The position numbers and the translations under genes are program-made. 64,000 bases of DNA, from assembly GCA_025210655.1 (NCBI GenBank), contig JAOARG010000034.1, positions 1 to 64,000 of the forward strand, given 5' to 3'. Numbering within the stretch: the first letter of the stretch is position 1; every line of letters begins with the position of its first letter. Below, piece by piece: positions 53,943-63,368 of the stretch. The notes beneath the pieces are model-generated. The model saw only the letters and a list, made by a program, of their open reading frames with translations, did no database searches and was not told the DNA's origin. This DNA is from Bacillota bacterium (GTDB taxonomy: Bacteria > Bacillota > Clostridia > Peptostreptococcales > Acidaminobacteraceae).

Positions 53943-54662
53943 TTATTTAAATAAGTGTCTTATGAAATCTTCTGGTTTATCCAAAAACTGCTTTGTTAAA
54001 ATATAGTTATCAGATTCTTTATATTCTACCTGTTCAATTCCCTCTTCTGATATTTGATATATTATAGCATTAGGATATGCTAGTAGGATTGGTGAATGGG
54101 TTGCTATTATAAGTTGAGAGTTTTTCTTTACTAATCTATTTATCTCTGCAAGTAAAGTTAATTGTCTTAATGGGGATAAAGCTGATTCCGGTTCGTCTAA
54201 TAGATATAAACCATTTCCACGAAATCGATTTGAAATAAGGGAAAGAAAACTCTCACCATGGGATTGCTCATGCAAAGATTTTCCACCATATCCATCTAAA
54301 TTTAGTCCTAAATCATCTACTTGTGAGGCAACATTATAAAAGCTTTCAGCCCTTAAAAAAAATCCATCTTTTTCATGACTAGACCTTGCAAGGGTAATAT
54401 AGCTTTCTAAATTTGATATTGTTTCTTTGGTCGAAAAATTGAAATTTTTAGAACCGCCTTCCCCATTATATCCCGCTTTTACTGCAATTGCTTCAAGCAA
54501 AGTCGACTTACCTGATCCATTCTCGCCAACTATAAATGTTACTTGATTTTCAAAGCTCAGTTCCTCAATAGAATTTAAATGTTTGACAACTGGAAGTCTT
54601 GAGATATATGTACTATCTTTACAACTATCCATTCTAATATGTTTAATATAATACTTATCCAT
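53943..54662 (-). CDS. Solo AAA ATPase (AAA_21-like)
   Basis: A 239-residue ABC-type ATPase without membrane or long coiled-coil parts. Walker A is IVGENGSGKST near residue 44, the signature motif HGESFLSL near residue 134, Walker B LYLLDEPESALSP near residue 153 and the switch IIATHSPILL near residue 187. The family resembles the head domains of RecF/OLD proteins. GGAGG precedes the ATG. No nuclease gene is fused or adjacent, so function is uncertain; DNA repair or defence is possible. Confidence 0.9.
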   Translation of the reverse strand: MDKYYIKHIRMDSCKDSTYISRLPVVKHLNSIEELSFENQVTFIVGENGSGKSTLLEAIAVKAGYNGEGGSKNFNFSTKETISNLESYITLARSSHEKDGFFLRAESFYNVASQVDDLGLNLDGYGGKSLHEQSHGESFLSLISNRFRGNGLYLLDEPESALSPLRQLTLLAEINRLVKKNSQLIIATHSPILLAYPNAIIYQISEEGIEQVEYKESDNYILTKQFLDKPEDFIRHLFK

Positions 54663-54764
54663 AAGCTACCTCCACTCATTAGTAATTATTCTATCTTTTA
54701 TGATACTAACTTGAACAGGAAATTCAAGTACTATCCGTGAATAAAATGAGCACTATTCATTGTA

Positions 54765-54845
54765 CTTGGTCTTCCCTTTCTCCTCTTCCCCTTCAAAGAT
54801 TAACTTTGAAATTCCCCTTTTCCCCAAAAAATAAAAAAGAACTTC
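54765..54845. repeat. Partial copy 3 of the 160-bp module
   Basis: It keeps GGTCTTCC, the CTCCTCTTCCCC tract, the TTCAAAG/CTTTGAA stem and a final AAAAAATAAAAAAGAAC, but lacks the first 60 bases. It lies in a 600-base gene-free region upstream of the AAA ATPase gene. Confidence 0.6.
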
Positions 54846-54884
54846 ATCTCAATTAAGAAATAAAGCTCTTACATATTCAATATT

Positions 54885-55009
54885 AATTTCTCACATTGAG
54901 AAATATCCACGGATGGACTGCTAAGCAGTCTCCCTAGATTAGAAGTATATAAACTTCTCACCTAGACTCAAGCACTGCTTGTAGCTAGATGGGCAAAACC
55001 TCCCTAGAC
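54885..55009. repeat. Hairpin-rich stretch with three CTCCCTAGA-type repeats
   Basis: Stems are 54886-54893/54897-54904, 54916-54921/54925-54930 (GACTGC/GCAGTC), 54941-54946/54953-54958 and 54969-54973/54977-54981. CTCCCTAGATT, CTCACCTAGACT and CTCCCTAGACT occur near 54930, 54957 and 54999. No gene was seen. The stretch directly follows the fossil methyltransferase end on the minus strand. Confidence 0.5.
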
Positions 55010-55069
55010 TTACTTTTTCTCCAAAAGTACTACCGTCTCCACATGTGTAGGGACATGGTCGCAGACAAT
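55010..55069 (-). pseudogene. Fossil C-terminus of an rRNA uracil methyltransferase
   Basis: On the minus strand the frame ending at TAA 55010-55012 reads CDHVPTHVETVVLLEKK. It resembles the end of RlmCD/RumA proteins, and the intact gene at 57050-58408 ends similarly in SYHVETVCKLKLLK. A stop codon blocks the frame just upstream, so about 20 codons survive. The bases 55070-55265 hold nothing recognisable. Confidence 0.6.
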
Positions 55070-55265
55070 CTATATTTCAATAAAAAATTGAATTCTACAA
55101 CATTATAAATTGTAAACTCAAGTGACAATTTCAAGATGTATGGGAGATAGCATACTACTATCCTGTGCATCAACTTCATTTTATTATATTACTATAACTT
55201 TCATATCAGTAGACTTTACTCAGATGTAACATTAAATGTAGTCATGATGAAACTAACTATATCTT

Positions 55266-56042
55266 TTATCTACTCTGTTCTTCCTCAAGTCTATAGATCC
55301 ATTCAGTTATCAACTGCTTATATATATCCACTTGTTGAAACTGAGCAGCATGTCCGCATTTATCCAAGGTAATATATGTAGCCCTAGGATACTTATCCAA
55401 TATACTAAAAGCATCCTTATATCCTACAGTCTCATCTTGTCTCCCAGTGATTATCAGTGTAGGCTTGTTGAAAACTCCATTAAATTTATCCAATTCAACT
55501 TTTGTATTTAGATTCTTTTCATATAATCCCATCATAAAGTCCATATTAGTTTTCTGCATTGCTCCAACTAAATCTTCTTGGATTCTTCTATCTATCTCTC
55601 CTTGAATTGTAGAATCAACATACTTTATAGTCTGTACATTTCGATCGACATCAATGTTCATCATGTCATTTTTAATTAGTGGTGTTAGTAATAAAACTCC
55701 ATCTACTTGATCAAACCTTTTTCCTATAATGTATCTTGAAAGGAAACCACCAAAGGAATAACCTCCAAGTACAAAGTTTTCAGTACCAACTATTTCATCA
55801 ACAAATGCTAACATAGTATTCAAAACATCTTCTACGGAATCAACATCATTTCCAATTTCAGTATCTCCAACACCAATATGATCTACATAGATTCGTTTCC
55901 AATTCTGTTTTGATTCAAATATAGGTTCTAAAGATTTAATCATTGCAGTCATGTCGTTTTCAAATCCACTAAAGAAAATCGCAGTTCTACCTTCGCCTTT
56001 TACTTCATAATTTATGTTTGAATTACCTATTTTAACCTTCAT
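55266..56042 (-). CDS. Alpha/beta hydrolase
   Basis: A 258-residue enzyme with an alpha/beta-hydrolase fold. The nucleophile elbow GYSFGG is near residue 94, the acid Asp is in ITGRQDETVG near residue 200, and the catalytic His is in LDKCGHAAQFQ near residue 231. The opening lacks a signal peptide. GGAGG precedes the ATG. No operon partner is evident, and the substrate is not predictable. Confidence 0.9.
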   Translation of the reverse strand: MKVKIGNSNINYEVKGEGRTAIFFSGFENDMTAMIKSLEPIFESKQNWKRIYVDHIGVGDTEIGNDVDSVEDVLNTMLAFVDEIVGTENFVLGGYSFGGFLSRYIIGKRFDQVDGVLLLTPLIKNDMMNIDVDRNVQTIKYVDSTIQGEIDRRIQEDLVGAMQKTNMDFMMGLYEKNLNTKVELDKFNGVFNKPTLIITGRQDETVGYKDAFSILDKYPRATYITLDKCGHAAQFQQVDIYKQLITEWIYRLEEEQSR

Positions 56043-56253
56043 TATTTCCTCCTTAAATGCTACATACTTTTCTTAGTCTTATCTCTTGCTTTTATTTTCT
56101 TTTTCATCCTGATTTCATTTAACGTTTCCGCGGTTCGCGATCGTTCCCTATTCATTCTCATACTATATTACTTAACCACGTACTATAAAACTCCGAAATA
56201 CAGTCAATCAGTAACATGGGAATGTCGCTAACCGTCGTGTTATGAGATGTTTT

Positions 56254-56766
56254 TTACGCTTCTTCAGCAAAACCTTCTAATCTAGTTCTAAACACATCTG
56301 CCAGCTCATGATAGTCTGTGAGAATGCCTTCTTCTTTTACAAAGTGTCCATAACCACCTACTTCACCTATCAATCTTGGTAATAGTTGAAAATGTAAATG
56401 ATTTCTCTTTCCGTCACAAATAGTGCAAAGATAAACTTTTTCAGCACCAAGTAATTCTTTATGTAATGCAATTAAACGATTCGTCATCTTTAAAATGTAC
56501 GTTCCTAACTCAAGTGGCATTTCAGATATATCTTCATAATGTTCTTTAGATACTATTATCGTCTGCCCTGTCGCTCGCGGATACTTTTCAAACTGACATC
56601 TAATCAGATCATCTTCATATATAATTAAGCCTTCATCTGGAAATATATTGCCTTTTTCAAAGTTATAACATCCGAAACAAATACCTTTATCCTGTAACTC
56701 AATAATTTTTTCAGTTCTCGCTTTTAAATCTAATTTGTCTTTATCTGTTAATTTTCTTAGATACAA
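56254..56766 (-). CDS. HIT-family nucleotide hydrolase or transferase
   Basis: The probable start is TTG 56766, with AAGGAG 9 bases upstream. The 170-residue protein has the HIT-fold motif NHLHFQLLPR near residue 126. The third histidine position is Gln, as in the GalT/Ap4A-phosphorylase branch rather than true HIT hydrolases. A CFGCYNF pair of cysteines near residue 30 may bind zinc. It would act on dinucleoside polyphosphates or nucleotidyl phosphates. It is a monocistronic gene by spacing. Confidence 0.85.
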   Translation of the reverse strand: MYLRKLTDKDKLDLKARTEKIIELQDKGICFGCYNFEKGNIFPDEGLIIYEDDLIRCQFEKYPRATGQTIIVSKEHYEDISEMPLELGTYILKMTNRLIALHKELLGAEKVYLCTICDGKRNHLHFQLLPRLIGEVGGYGHFVKEEGILTDYHELADVFRTRLEGFAEEA

Positions 56767-56970
56767 TTAGTTACACTCCTTTTGCTCTCCATTCTCACAA
56801 CACTCTTAGTAAAAAATTTCTCATAACTAGTATATCTACGAACTTGTCTGCATGAATATCTCTTATTAATTATAATATATAATGCCACCTATTCACATTA
56901 ACAGAATATTAAATCATCCATACCTATCAGAATATGTGAGGTAGTATCATACGAAAATCTGTATAAAAAA

Positions 56971-56996
56971 GTGACTAGAATATCAATTCTAATCAC
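56971..56996 (-). terminator. Terminator after the methyltransferase gene
   Basis: GTGACTAGAAT pairs with ATTCTAATCAC with one mismatch, and six A residues upstream give a minus-strand U-run. Confidence 0.75.
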
Positions 56997-57049
56997 AAAT
57001 CGTTCGCACTAGTTTCCACCTATCAAATAGGCAATAGGTTCAATTTAAG

Positions 57050-58408
57050 TTATTTCAATAGTTTAAGCTTACAAACTGTCTCCACATGATAACTATGACA
57101 AAACATATCTACTGGCTGTACTTTTTCTATTTTATATCCCCTAGATACCAAATACTCCAGATCTCTTCCTAGTGATTCAGGAAGGCATGATACATATACT
57201 ATTCTTTCTACTTCTATATCAGCTATGGTCTTAAGTACTGACTCTTCACAACCTTTTCTCGGTGGGTCTACTACTACAATATCTGGTCTTTCTTTTTCTG
57301 AAGCTAGACTTTCTATTAGCTCTTCTGCTTTCCCTGCAAAGAATTCTGTGTTTTCTATATTGCTTAGTTCCATATTTTTTCTAGCATTTTCTACTGCTAC
57401 TTGAACTACTTCTATTCCATATACTTTTTTTGCATTTTTTGCTAAGAAGCCTGTTATTGATCCTATACCGCAGTATAAATCATATACTGTTTCATTGCCT
57501 TTAAGATCAGCGTATTCAAGTACCTTGCTGTATAATGTATCTGTTTGAACGGGATTTATCTGAAAGAAACTATTTGGTGATATTTCAAAGTTCATATCTA
57601 AAATCCTATCTACTAATACCTCTTGACCGTAGATCACTTTGTTTTCATATCCCATGATTCTATTTGTTTTTTCTTTATTTATGTTTAAGATAAGTGATGC
57701 AAATCCATCTATATTCTTCAACTCTTCTATTAACAACTCAATAGAGTCCACTTGATCCCCATTTACTACTACTATAACCATAAACTTATCTTCAATCCTT
57801 GATGTTCTTATCATCAATTGCTTGATTAGTCCTGTATGACTCTTTTCATCATATACTGGTATATTTTTTTCTTTTATAAAGCTTTTAAATATATTAAGTA
57901 CTGTATTCATTTTTGGATTTTGGATTATACAATTGTCTATGTCTACTATGTCGTGGGAATTTTTCTTGTAAAAGCCCATTATAGGTCCTGATTTTGTCAT
58001 AGAAACAGGTACTGATGATTTATTTCTGTAGTCATATGGATTGTCCATACCAAGGGTATCTTCTACTTTTACTGACAGCCCATGGATATCATTTAGAATG
58101 TAATCTACTCTGTTTTTCTTTTCTTCTAGCTGTCTCTGATAATCCATCATTTGTATTTGACAGCCTCCACAGAGTTTATAGTATAGACATTTAGGCTCAA
58201 CATGATCCTTGGACTTTTTGATTGATTTGATGGGTTTACCTACCATATAATTTTTAGAAACTTTTATGATTTTAACCTTTAATTCGTCTCCTGGTATACA
58301 GTTGTTTACAAAGACTTTTTTCCCTTCAATATAGCCTATGCCTTCCCCATTTTTACCTAATTCTATGATTTTTAGGTCATAGTTCTCATTTTTTTTAATT
58401 GATTTCAT
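57050..58408 (-). CDS. rlmCD: 23S rRNA (uracil-5-)-methyltransferase, RlmCD/RumA type
   Basis: A 452-residue enzyme that methylates 23S rRNA uridines using SAM. A TRAM RNA-binding domain is at about 8-66 (LGKNGEGIGYIEGKKVFV). The 4Fe-4S ligands are Cys74, Cys80, Cys83 (CLYYKLCGGC) and Cys160. The methyltransferase domain has VYDLYCGIGSITG, VDPPRKGC and the catalytic Cys in VSCLPESLGRD, which varies from the usual SCNP. The final HVETVCKLKLLK is typical. GAGG lies before the ATG. A fossil end of a second such gene is at 55010-55069. Confidence 0.93.
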   Translation of the reverse strand: MKSIKKNENYDLKIIELGKNGEGIGYIEGKKVFVNNCIPGDELKVKIIKVSKNYMVGKPIKSIKKSKDHVEPKCLYYKLCGGCQIQMMDYQRQLEEKKNRVDYILNDIHGLSVKVEDTLGMDNPYDYRNKSSVPVSMTKSGPIMGFYKKNSHDIVDIDNCIIQNPKMNTVLNIFKSFIKEKNIPVYDEKSHTGLIKQLMIRTSRIEDKFMVIVVVNGDQVDSIELLIEELKNIDGFASLILNINKEKTNRIMGYENKVIYGQEVLVDRILDMNFEISPNSFFQINPVQTDTLYSKVLEYADLKGNETVYDLYCGIGSITGFLAKNAKKVYGIEVVQVAVENARKNMELSNIENTEFFAGKAEELIESLASEKERPDIVVVDPPRKGCEESVLKTIADIEVERIVYVSCLPESLGRDLEYLVSRGYKIEKVQPVDMFCHSYHVETVCKLKLLK

Positions 58409-58502
58409 TTTTACCTCACAAGTAGCTATTTTTTATTGTATAATGATAATGAATGTACCTTTCTGTGTACATTCACTTAATATTATATTAAGGAGGGATT
58501 TT

Positions 58503-59843
58503 GTGTCAAGGGGATTAGTAAATATACTAATAGTAATAATCATAGGATTCTTGGCTACACCAATACCAATAAACAGTGAGGGCATAGATTTGGGACTATC
58601 TTTAGATAATGTATCCAATGTTGCCATTGAAGAAAATTCTTCTACTACTGTTGTGGACAATAGTACTGATAATTATGTTTTTAACGGTATTCTTAACAGC
58701 AATCTAAATCCAAAGACACTAAAACTAGTTATACAATCCATAGACACAGAACTTCAGACAGCTGATACACCAGAGTTCTTTTTAGAGCTGGTAAGCAGTA
58801 GTGGACAATCTAAAGAGTTTAGCCCACTTACTTATGAATATGAAGGTTTTGATGATAATACTAAAACCTATACATATAATATTGATATATCTAAAGAGAC
58901 TTTAAATGTTGATTCAGGTTTTTATAAAATCTATCTGAAGTCAAATTCTAGTGAACTTTCAGAAACATTAAATATTGAGGAACATGTTCAGTACCTTACT
59001 GATGTTCAATATATAGGCAGTGAAGACAAGGTATCAAAGAGTAAAATGTACCTTAAACTTTATCTTCCAACTAAGGATTTAAAATATACGGTTCCTGTTT
59101 CTAGGATCAATCCTTATAGCAATGTGATCATTCGAAGAACAATGAATGCTATCACTGAAGGAGCCAAGGAAAACTCTGGTCTATATCAGGGTGATTATCT
59201 TCCATATGCTTCATCACTTAAGTTTAGAAAAGATAATATTACTGTAAACTTCTATTCAAGAAATCTAGAAATGTATAAGGATAATAGCATTCTTTCTAAT
59301 ATTGCTGTAAAATCTCTTGCTGATACCCTTACTAACATTACATGGCTTCCTGAAGTTGAAAGAATAAATGTAACAGTTGATAAAAAGCCATCTAAGGATT
59401 ATTTCAATGGATATGACCTTACTGGTCCAATAGAGAAAAATAATAAGGTACAGCTTTACTTACCTTATGAAACTGATAGTTATCTGTATCTTTTACCACA
59501 AGATGCTAATATCTCCAATGATGAGATTAATGATTTGTTTGATAATTTAAAAATGTCAAGACCAGACTTCATGTCACTTATTCCTGAGGATGTTAATCTT
59601 ATAAGTTACTTCTTTGAAGAAAATACACTTATCCTTAATCTAAGTGCAGATCCTACTGAGTCTTATGCAAATAGACCTGATATTGCAAATATGATTGTTG
59701 AATCAATTCTATTTACTTATACTGAACTTGATAATATTGAGTCTGTAAAGATAAATGTATCAAATTCTAATGTAGTTACTATGGGAACATATAATATACA
59801 GGAAGCTCTAAAGGCTCCAAACTTTATCAATGTAGAAAAATAA
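58503..59843 (+). CDS. Exported GerMN-domain protein
   Basis: The start is GTG 58503 after AAGGAGGG; the longer ATG frame from 58443 lacks a site. The 446-residue protein has an N-terminal hydrophobic segment (GLVNILIVIIIGFLATPIPI). Two GerMN-type modules follow in the second half: KMYLKLYLPTKDLKYTVPV with RTMNAITEGAKE near residue 195, and KVQLYLPYETDSYLYLLPQD near residue 325. GerMN domains occur in spore germination protein GerM and other envelope proteins. It is followed 18 bases later by a DUF1847 gene. Confidence 0.85.
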   Translation: MSRGLVNILIVIIIGFLATPIPINSEGIDLGLSLDNVSNVAIEENSSTTVVDNSTDNYVFNGILNSNLNPKTLKLVIQSIDTELQTADTPEFFLELVSSSGQSKEFSPLTYEYEGFDDNTKTYTYNIDISKETLNVDSGFYKIYLKSNSSELSETLNIEEHVQYLTDVQYIGSEDKVSKSKMYLKLYLPTKDLKYTVPVSRINPYSNVIIRRTMNAITEGAKENSGLYQGDYLPYASSLKFRKDNITVNFYSRNLEMYKDNSILSNIAVKSLADTLTNITWLPEVERINVTVDKKPSKDYFNGYDLTGPIEKNNKVQLYLPYETDSYLYLLPQDANISNDEINDLFDNLKMSRPDFMSLIPEDVNLISYFFEENTLILNLSADPTESYANRPDIANMIVESILFTYTELDNIESVKINVSNSNVVTMGTYNIQEALKAPNFINVEK

Positions 59844-59861
59844 AAGAAAAAGGTGAAAAAA

Positions 59862-60443
59862 ATGAACTGCGCTAATTGTGAAACTCTTAATTGTATTAAG
59901 AAGGGGCAAAACTGTTCAAAATACGGCTTTGAAGTTATTGAAAATCTTAGTCATGAAGACAAGGCTTTTCTAACTACTGCTCCTACTATATCTGGACAGA
60001 AGGCTGTTAAAGACAATAGGATAAATGAACTTATTGACTTTGCAAAAGCCATGGATTATAAAAAACTTGGAATAGCTTTTTGTGTATCAACTAAAAAAGA
60101 AGCTTCGATTCTATCAACAATATTGGAAAAACATTTTGAAGTTACTTCTGTATGTTGCAAGGTTGGTGGAATAGATAAATGTGAGCTTGATATTCCAAAG
60201 AAAAATCCTGATAGAAACGATCCAATATGCAATTCTGTAACACAAGCTAAAATACTTAATGATGATAAGACTGACCTGAACATATTAATGGGCTTATGTA
60301 TCGGTCATGATATCCTTATTCAAAAACATACTGAGGCTCCATGTACAACATTTATGGTAAGAGACTTCCAAACATTCCACAATCCTGTTGGACTTCTTCA
60401 CTCAAGTCAGTATTTTAGAAAAGAAAAAAAGAAAAGTAAATAA
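59862..60443 (+). CDS. DUF1847 cysteine-rich protein
   Basis: The start is ATG 59862 with AAAGGTG upstream. The 193-residue protein matches DUF1847: NCANCETLNCIKKGQNCSKY (Cys-rich N-terminus), GIAFCVSTKKEA, CKVGGIDKCELDIP and NILMGLCIGHDILIQKHTEA. More than ten Cys suggest metal or Fe-S binding. The family is found in strict anaerobes and has no known function. It is cotranscribed with the GerMN gene and closed by a terminator. Confidence 0.92.
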   Translation: MNCANCETLNCIKKGQNCSKYGFEVIENLSHEDKAFLTTAPTISGQKAVKDNRINELIDFAKAMDYKKLGIAFCVSTKKEASILSTILEKHFEVTSVCCKVGGIDKCELDIPKKNPDRNDPICNSVTQAKILNDDKTDLNILMGLCIGHDILIQKHTEAPCTTFMVRDFQTFHNPVGLLHSSQYFRKEKKKSK

Positions 60444-60450
60444 GTAGTAA

Positions 60451-60480
60451 AAGGCAGGCTTTCATTTGAAAACCTGCCTT
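60451..60480 (+). terminator. Rho-independent terminator
   Basis: AAGGCAGG pairs with CCTGCCTT, extended by CTTT/AAAA near the loop, and is followed by TATTATTTGATTTTTC. Confidence 0.88.
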
Positions 60481-60953
60481 TATTATTTGATTTTTCATCG
60501 TAGATCGTTGGTGGCGGGTAGTAGTTTGGAAGAGCTTCCTTTAAATTCTTAGATCAAAATCACTTCTGTATGAATGTCATAGCTTTTCTGTCAGAAGCCG
60601 ATTTTTGGTCTGGGTGATAGATTGGTAGGGATTCCTTTAAAGGCGAAGTCACTCCATATCTTTATCGTTGGTCGTTGGTCGGGTGGCGGGAGACCACTTT
60701 GGTCTTATATCAAAAGTAATAGCTTCTCTAACAGGGCGACTTTGACTTGGGTCTTTTAAGTTCTATCTTTGGGGAGAAACTAATTTGCTGGTGGGTCGTC
60801 TCTTTTCGGAGAAAATCAGTTGAGTTGAGGTCTTTTAGTTCTAACGACCCAAGTTGAAGTCTGGCCTATCAGGAAATCTCATCTTTTATATGGCCTGATT
60901 TGTCCTATAAGGATCATTTCCCGACCTACGACCCACGAAACACGACCTACGGA
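60481..60953. repeat. Gene-free G+C-richer stretch of dispersed and inverted repeats
   Basis: It contains TCGTTGGTCGTTGGTCGGG and similar GGTGGCGGG runs near 60500 and 60663-60692, and the complementary CCCGACCTACGACCCACG near 60920. A perfect AGACCA/TGGTCT stem lies near 60692-60706. ACTTGGGTC near 60746 can pair with GACCCAAGT near 60845. A partial module copy (60551-60612, AATCACTTCTGTATGAATGT) is embedded. No open frame with a ribosome site was found. Confidence 0.65.
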
Positions 60954-60994
60954 TAAAAAAATTCCTTTGGCTCGTAGCCAAAGGAATTTTTTTA
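60954..60994 (-). terminator. Strong terminator of the HBM chemoreceptor
   Basis: ATTCCTTTGGCT pairs perfectly with AGCCAAAGGAAT around CGT, flanked by A7 and T7. Confidence 0.93.
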
Positions 60995-60995
60995 T

Positions 60996-62981
60996 CTAAA
61001 CTTCAAACTCTTCTAAATTTTTAATCAATCCTTCTGATACTCCTGCTAGCATATCTGCTGAACCTGTTATTTCTTCCATTACTGATGATTGTTCTTCTGT
61101 TACTGCGTTTATTTGTTGCATTGCTGTAACAGACTTTTCTATATTCTGCTGTATTCCATCCATATCTCCTATAAATGAACTTGAGATATTGGATACATTT
61201 TCTGATGAATTTGTTACTGCTTCCAGCTGCTTTACTGTTCCTTCTACTGATTTAAGGATGTTTGCAAATGTTTCTCCTGTATTTTCTATAATTTGGATTC
61301 CTTCTTCAACTTCTTGTCCACTTCTTTCTATGGATACTATGGACTGTGAGATTTCGTTTTGTACTTGTGTAATAAGCTCTGTTATCTCTCCAGCTGACTG
61401 TTGACTGTTTTCTGCAAGGGTTCTTACTTCATCAGCAACTACTGCAAATCCTTTACCGTGCTCTCCTGCTCTGGCAGCTTCGATTGCTGCATTAAGTGCA
61501 AGAAGATTTGTCTGATCGGATATTCCTGAGATTACATCTGTAATTTCTCCAATCTTTCTCGAAAGATCATTAAGTTCCATTATTACTTTTTCTGTATCTT
61601 TTGTTGACTTACTTATTCTTTCCATCTGACTAACTGCTTCGTTTATTATTTTATTTCCAACTCTTGCTTCTTTAAGAACTTCTTTTGATGACTCATCTGC
61701 CATGTGGCAGTTCTCTCTAGATTTTTCAATATGGTCTACTAAATCATGAACTTTTTCGTTGGCATTAATTATCAAGCTAAGCTGTTGCTCAGCACCAACA
61801 TTAACATCTTCAACAGACATTGACACTTCATTCATTGAAGCAGAACTTTCTTCTGTAGCTGCTAAAAGCTGCTGACTTGATCCAGATACTTTCACTGCTG
61901 TATCGTTTATCTGATCAATAAGGCTATGAAGTTTCTTTTGCATCTCATTTAAAGCGTCTGATAGCATTCCTGTTTCATCTTTTGCGTCTATTGAAACTGA
62001 ATCTTTAAGATTTCCTGAAGCGATTGAACCTGCAAACTGAACCATCTTGTTTATTGGCTTGGTAATCATACTTGCTATTATATAAGAAACTACTATTGAT
62101 GCAATAACTACAGATATTATTACTATCATTATTGTAAAAAGCGTTTTCTTAATTCCTTCAGTAATTATTGATTGTAATTCCTCATTTAACCCTTCAACAA
62201 TTGGTTCTAATTCATGTATAGCATTTCTATATTCTCCTGTTAGTCCACTGGAACTATCAAGACCTATGACTTTATCACTTTCCACAACTGATAAAAATTT
62301 ACTCTCATAATCATCAACAAGTGGCAATAAGCCAACTGTATCATCTCTTCTTCTAAGCTCATTTCTTAGAGCTTCACTACTATTTTTATGTTTTTCAACA
62401 TAAGACAAATCTTTTCTAAGTAAATAGTCCTTCTCATTTCTTCTTGCATATAGTATTGCAACCATTATTTTATCATTGTTTCCAAGACTTTTGATTGCCT
62501 CCTCTAATTCATTTACTGAAGATCTTAGTTCACCAATGTGACCTTGATCCTTATATCCCCTTGCTTTATATGCATCTACAACTTTTCCAAAACCATCTTT
62601 ATAGCTTGCAACTGCTTTTTCAAGATTATTTATACTAGACATTATACTTGGATTTCCCTTAGCAATAGAATCCCCTTTTAGCTCACTTATTATATCAAGT
62701 GACTTACTGTAATTATTCTCAAACTTATCTAAATTTGAGCTCTTCCCACTGCTAAAAAACTCTTCATTTTTAACATCTCTTAAAAGAAAATCTTTTTCAT
62801 TTTTCCTCATTTCCAGTGACAACTCAACAAGTTTTTCATTACTCAAAGCTAATGGAAACTTATGCTCAGACATATCTGTTACTGAATAATATGAATAGCC
62901 CCCAAGTAATATAGTGAAAATAATTAGCAATGAAAATCCTAAAAAGATTTTTCCTCTTATCTTCATATCCTTAAATCTCAC
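60996..62981 (-). CDS. Methyl-accepting chemotaxis protein with HBM sensor
   Basis: The start is probably GTG 62981 (giving the usual [16 protein letters not shown] opening), with GGGG 9 bases upstream; ATG 62990 is too close to the site. The 661-residue receptor has TM1 at about 10-30. A helical bimodular sensor repeats [12 protein letters not shown] and [11 protein letters not shown] at about 57 and 183, typical of HBM domains that bind organic acids. TM2 is near 285-308, then HAMP. The signalling tip is [20 protein letters not shown] and [20 protein letters not shown]. It would feed into CheA. Confidence 0.93.
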   Translation of the reverse strand: MRFKDMKIRGKIFLGFSLLIIFTILLGGYSYYSVTDMSEHKFPLALSNEKLVELSLEMRKNEKDFLLRDVKNEEFFSSGKSSNLDKFENNYSKSLDIISELKGDSIAKGNPSIMSSINNLEKAVASYKDGFGKVVDAYKARGYKDQGHIGELRSSVNELEEAIKSLGNNDKIMVAILYARRNEKDYLLRKDLSYVEKHKNSSEALRNELRRRDDTVGLLPLVDDYESKFLSVVESDKVIGLDSSSGLTGEYRNAIHELEPIVEGLNEELQSIITEGIKKTLFTIMIVIISVVIASIVVSYIIASMITKPINKMVQFAGSIASGNLKDSVSIDAKDETGMLSDALNEMQKKLHSLIDQINDTAVKVSGSSQQLLAATEESSASMNEVSMSVEDVNVGAEQQLSLIINANEKVHDLVDHIEKSRENCHMADESSKEVLKEARVGNKIINEAVSQMERISKSTKDTEKVIMELNDLSRKIGEITDVISGISDQTNLLALNAAIEAARAGEHGKGFAVVADEVRTLAENSQQSAGEITELITQVQNEISQSIVSIERSGQEVEEGIQIIENTGETFANILKSVEGTVKQLEAVTNSSENVSNISSSFIGDMDGIQQNIEKSVTAMQQINAVTEEQSSVMEEITGSADMLAGVSEGLIKNLEEFEV

Positions 62982-62990
62982 ACAACCCAT

Positions 62991-63368
62991 CCCCTTTTGT
63001 GTATAATTTCACAATGATACAAATATTTTATTTCAATACAATTTCACAAACAATAGGTAATAAAGACCAATTTCATTCTTAGCCATGGTCAATTCTCTAT
63101 TACCCGTTGCCCATACTAGATTTCTTAATTCTAAACCATTATAATTTTTTATTTTTATACTACCAAGTTAATTTTTGGTAAAGTACTGTGTTACACCTAA
63201 AAAAGTGATACACTTTTTACATTTACAGGGATTGATTTTGGTGGTTTGATACATATGACTTATTAGCAATATACGTATTAAACCCAAATTTGAGTAAAAT
63301 CTGCATAAAAAAAGGATTATTTGATAATTACTTACCAAAAATCCTTTTTTATTAATTAAATACTCTGA
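62991..63368. other. Gene-free stretch with an imperfect inverted repeat
   Basis: GGTAATAAAGA near 63056 is nearly complementary to TCTCTATTACC near 63092. AAAAAGTG...CACTTTTT occurs near 63200. A terminator-like AAAAAGGATT/AATCCTTTTT pair at 63310-63349 would serve the aldo/keto reductase gene. Nothing else was recognised. Confidence 0.45.
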
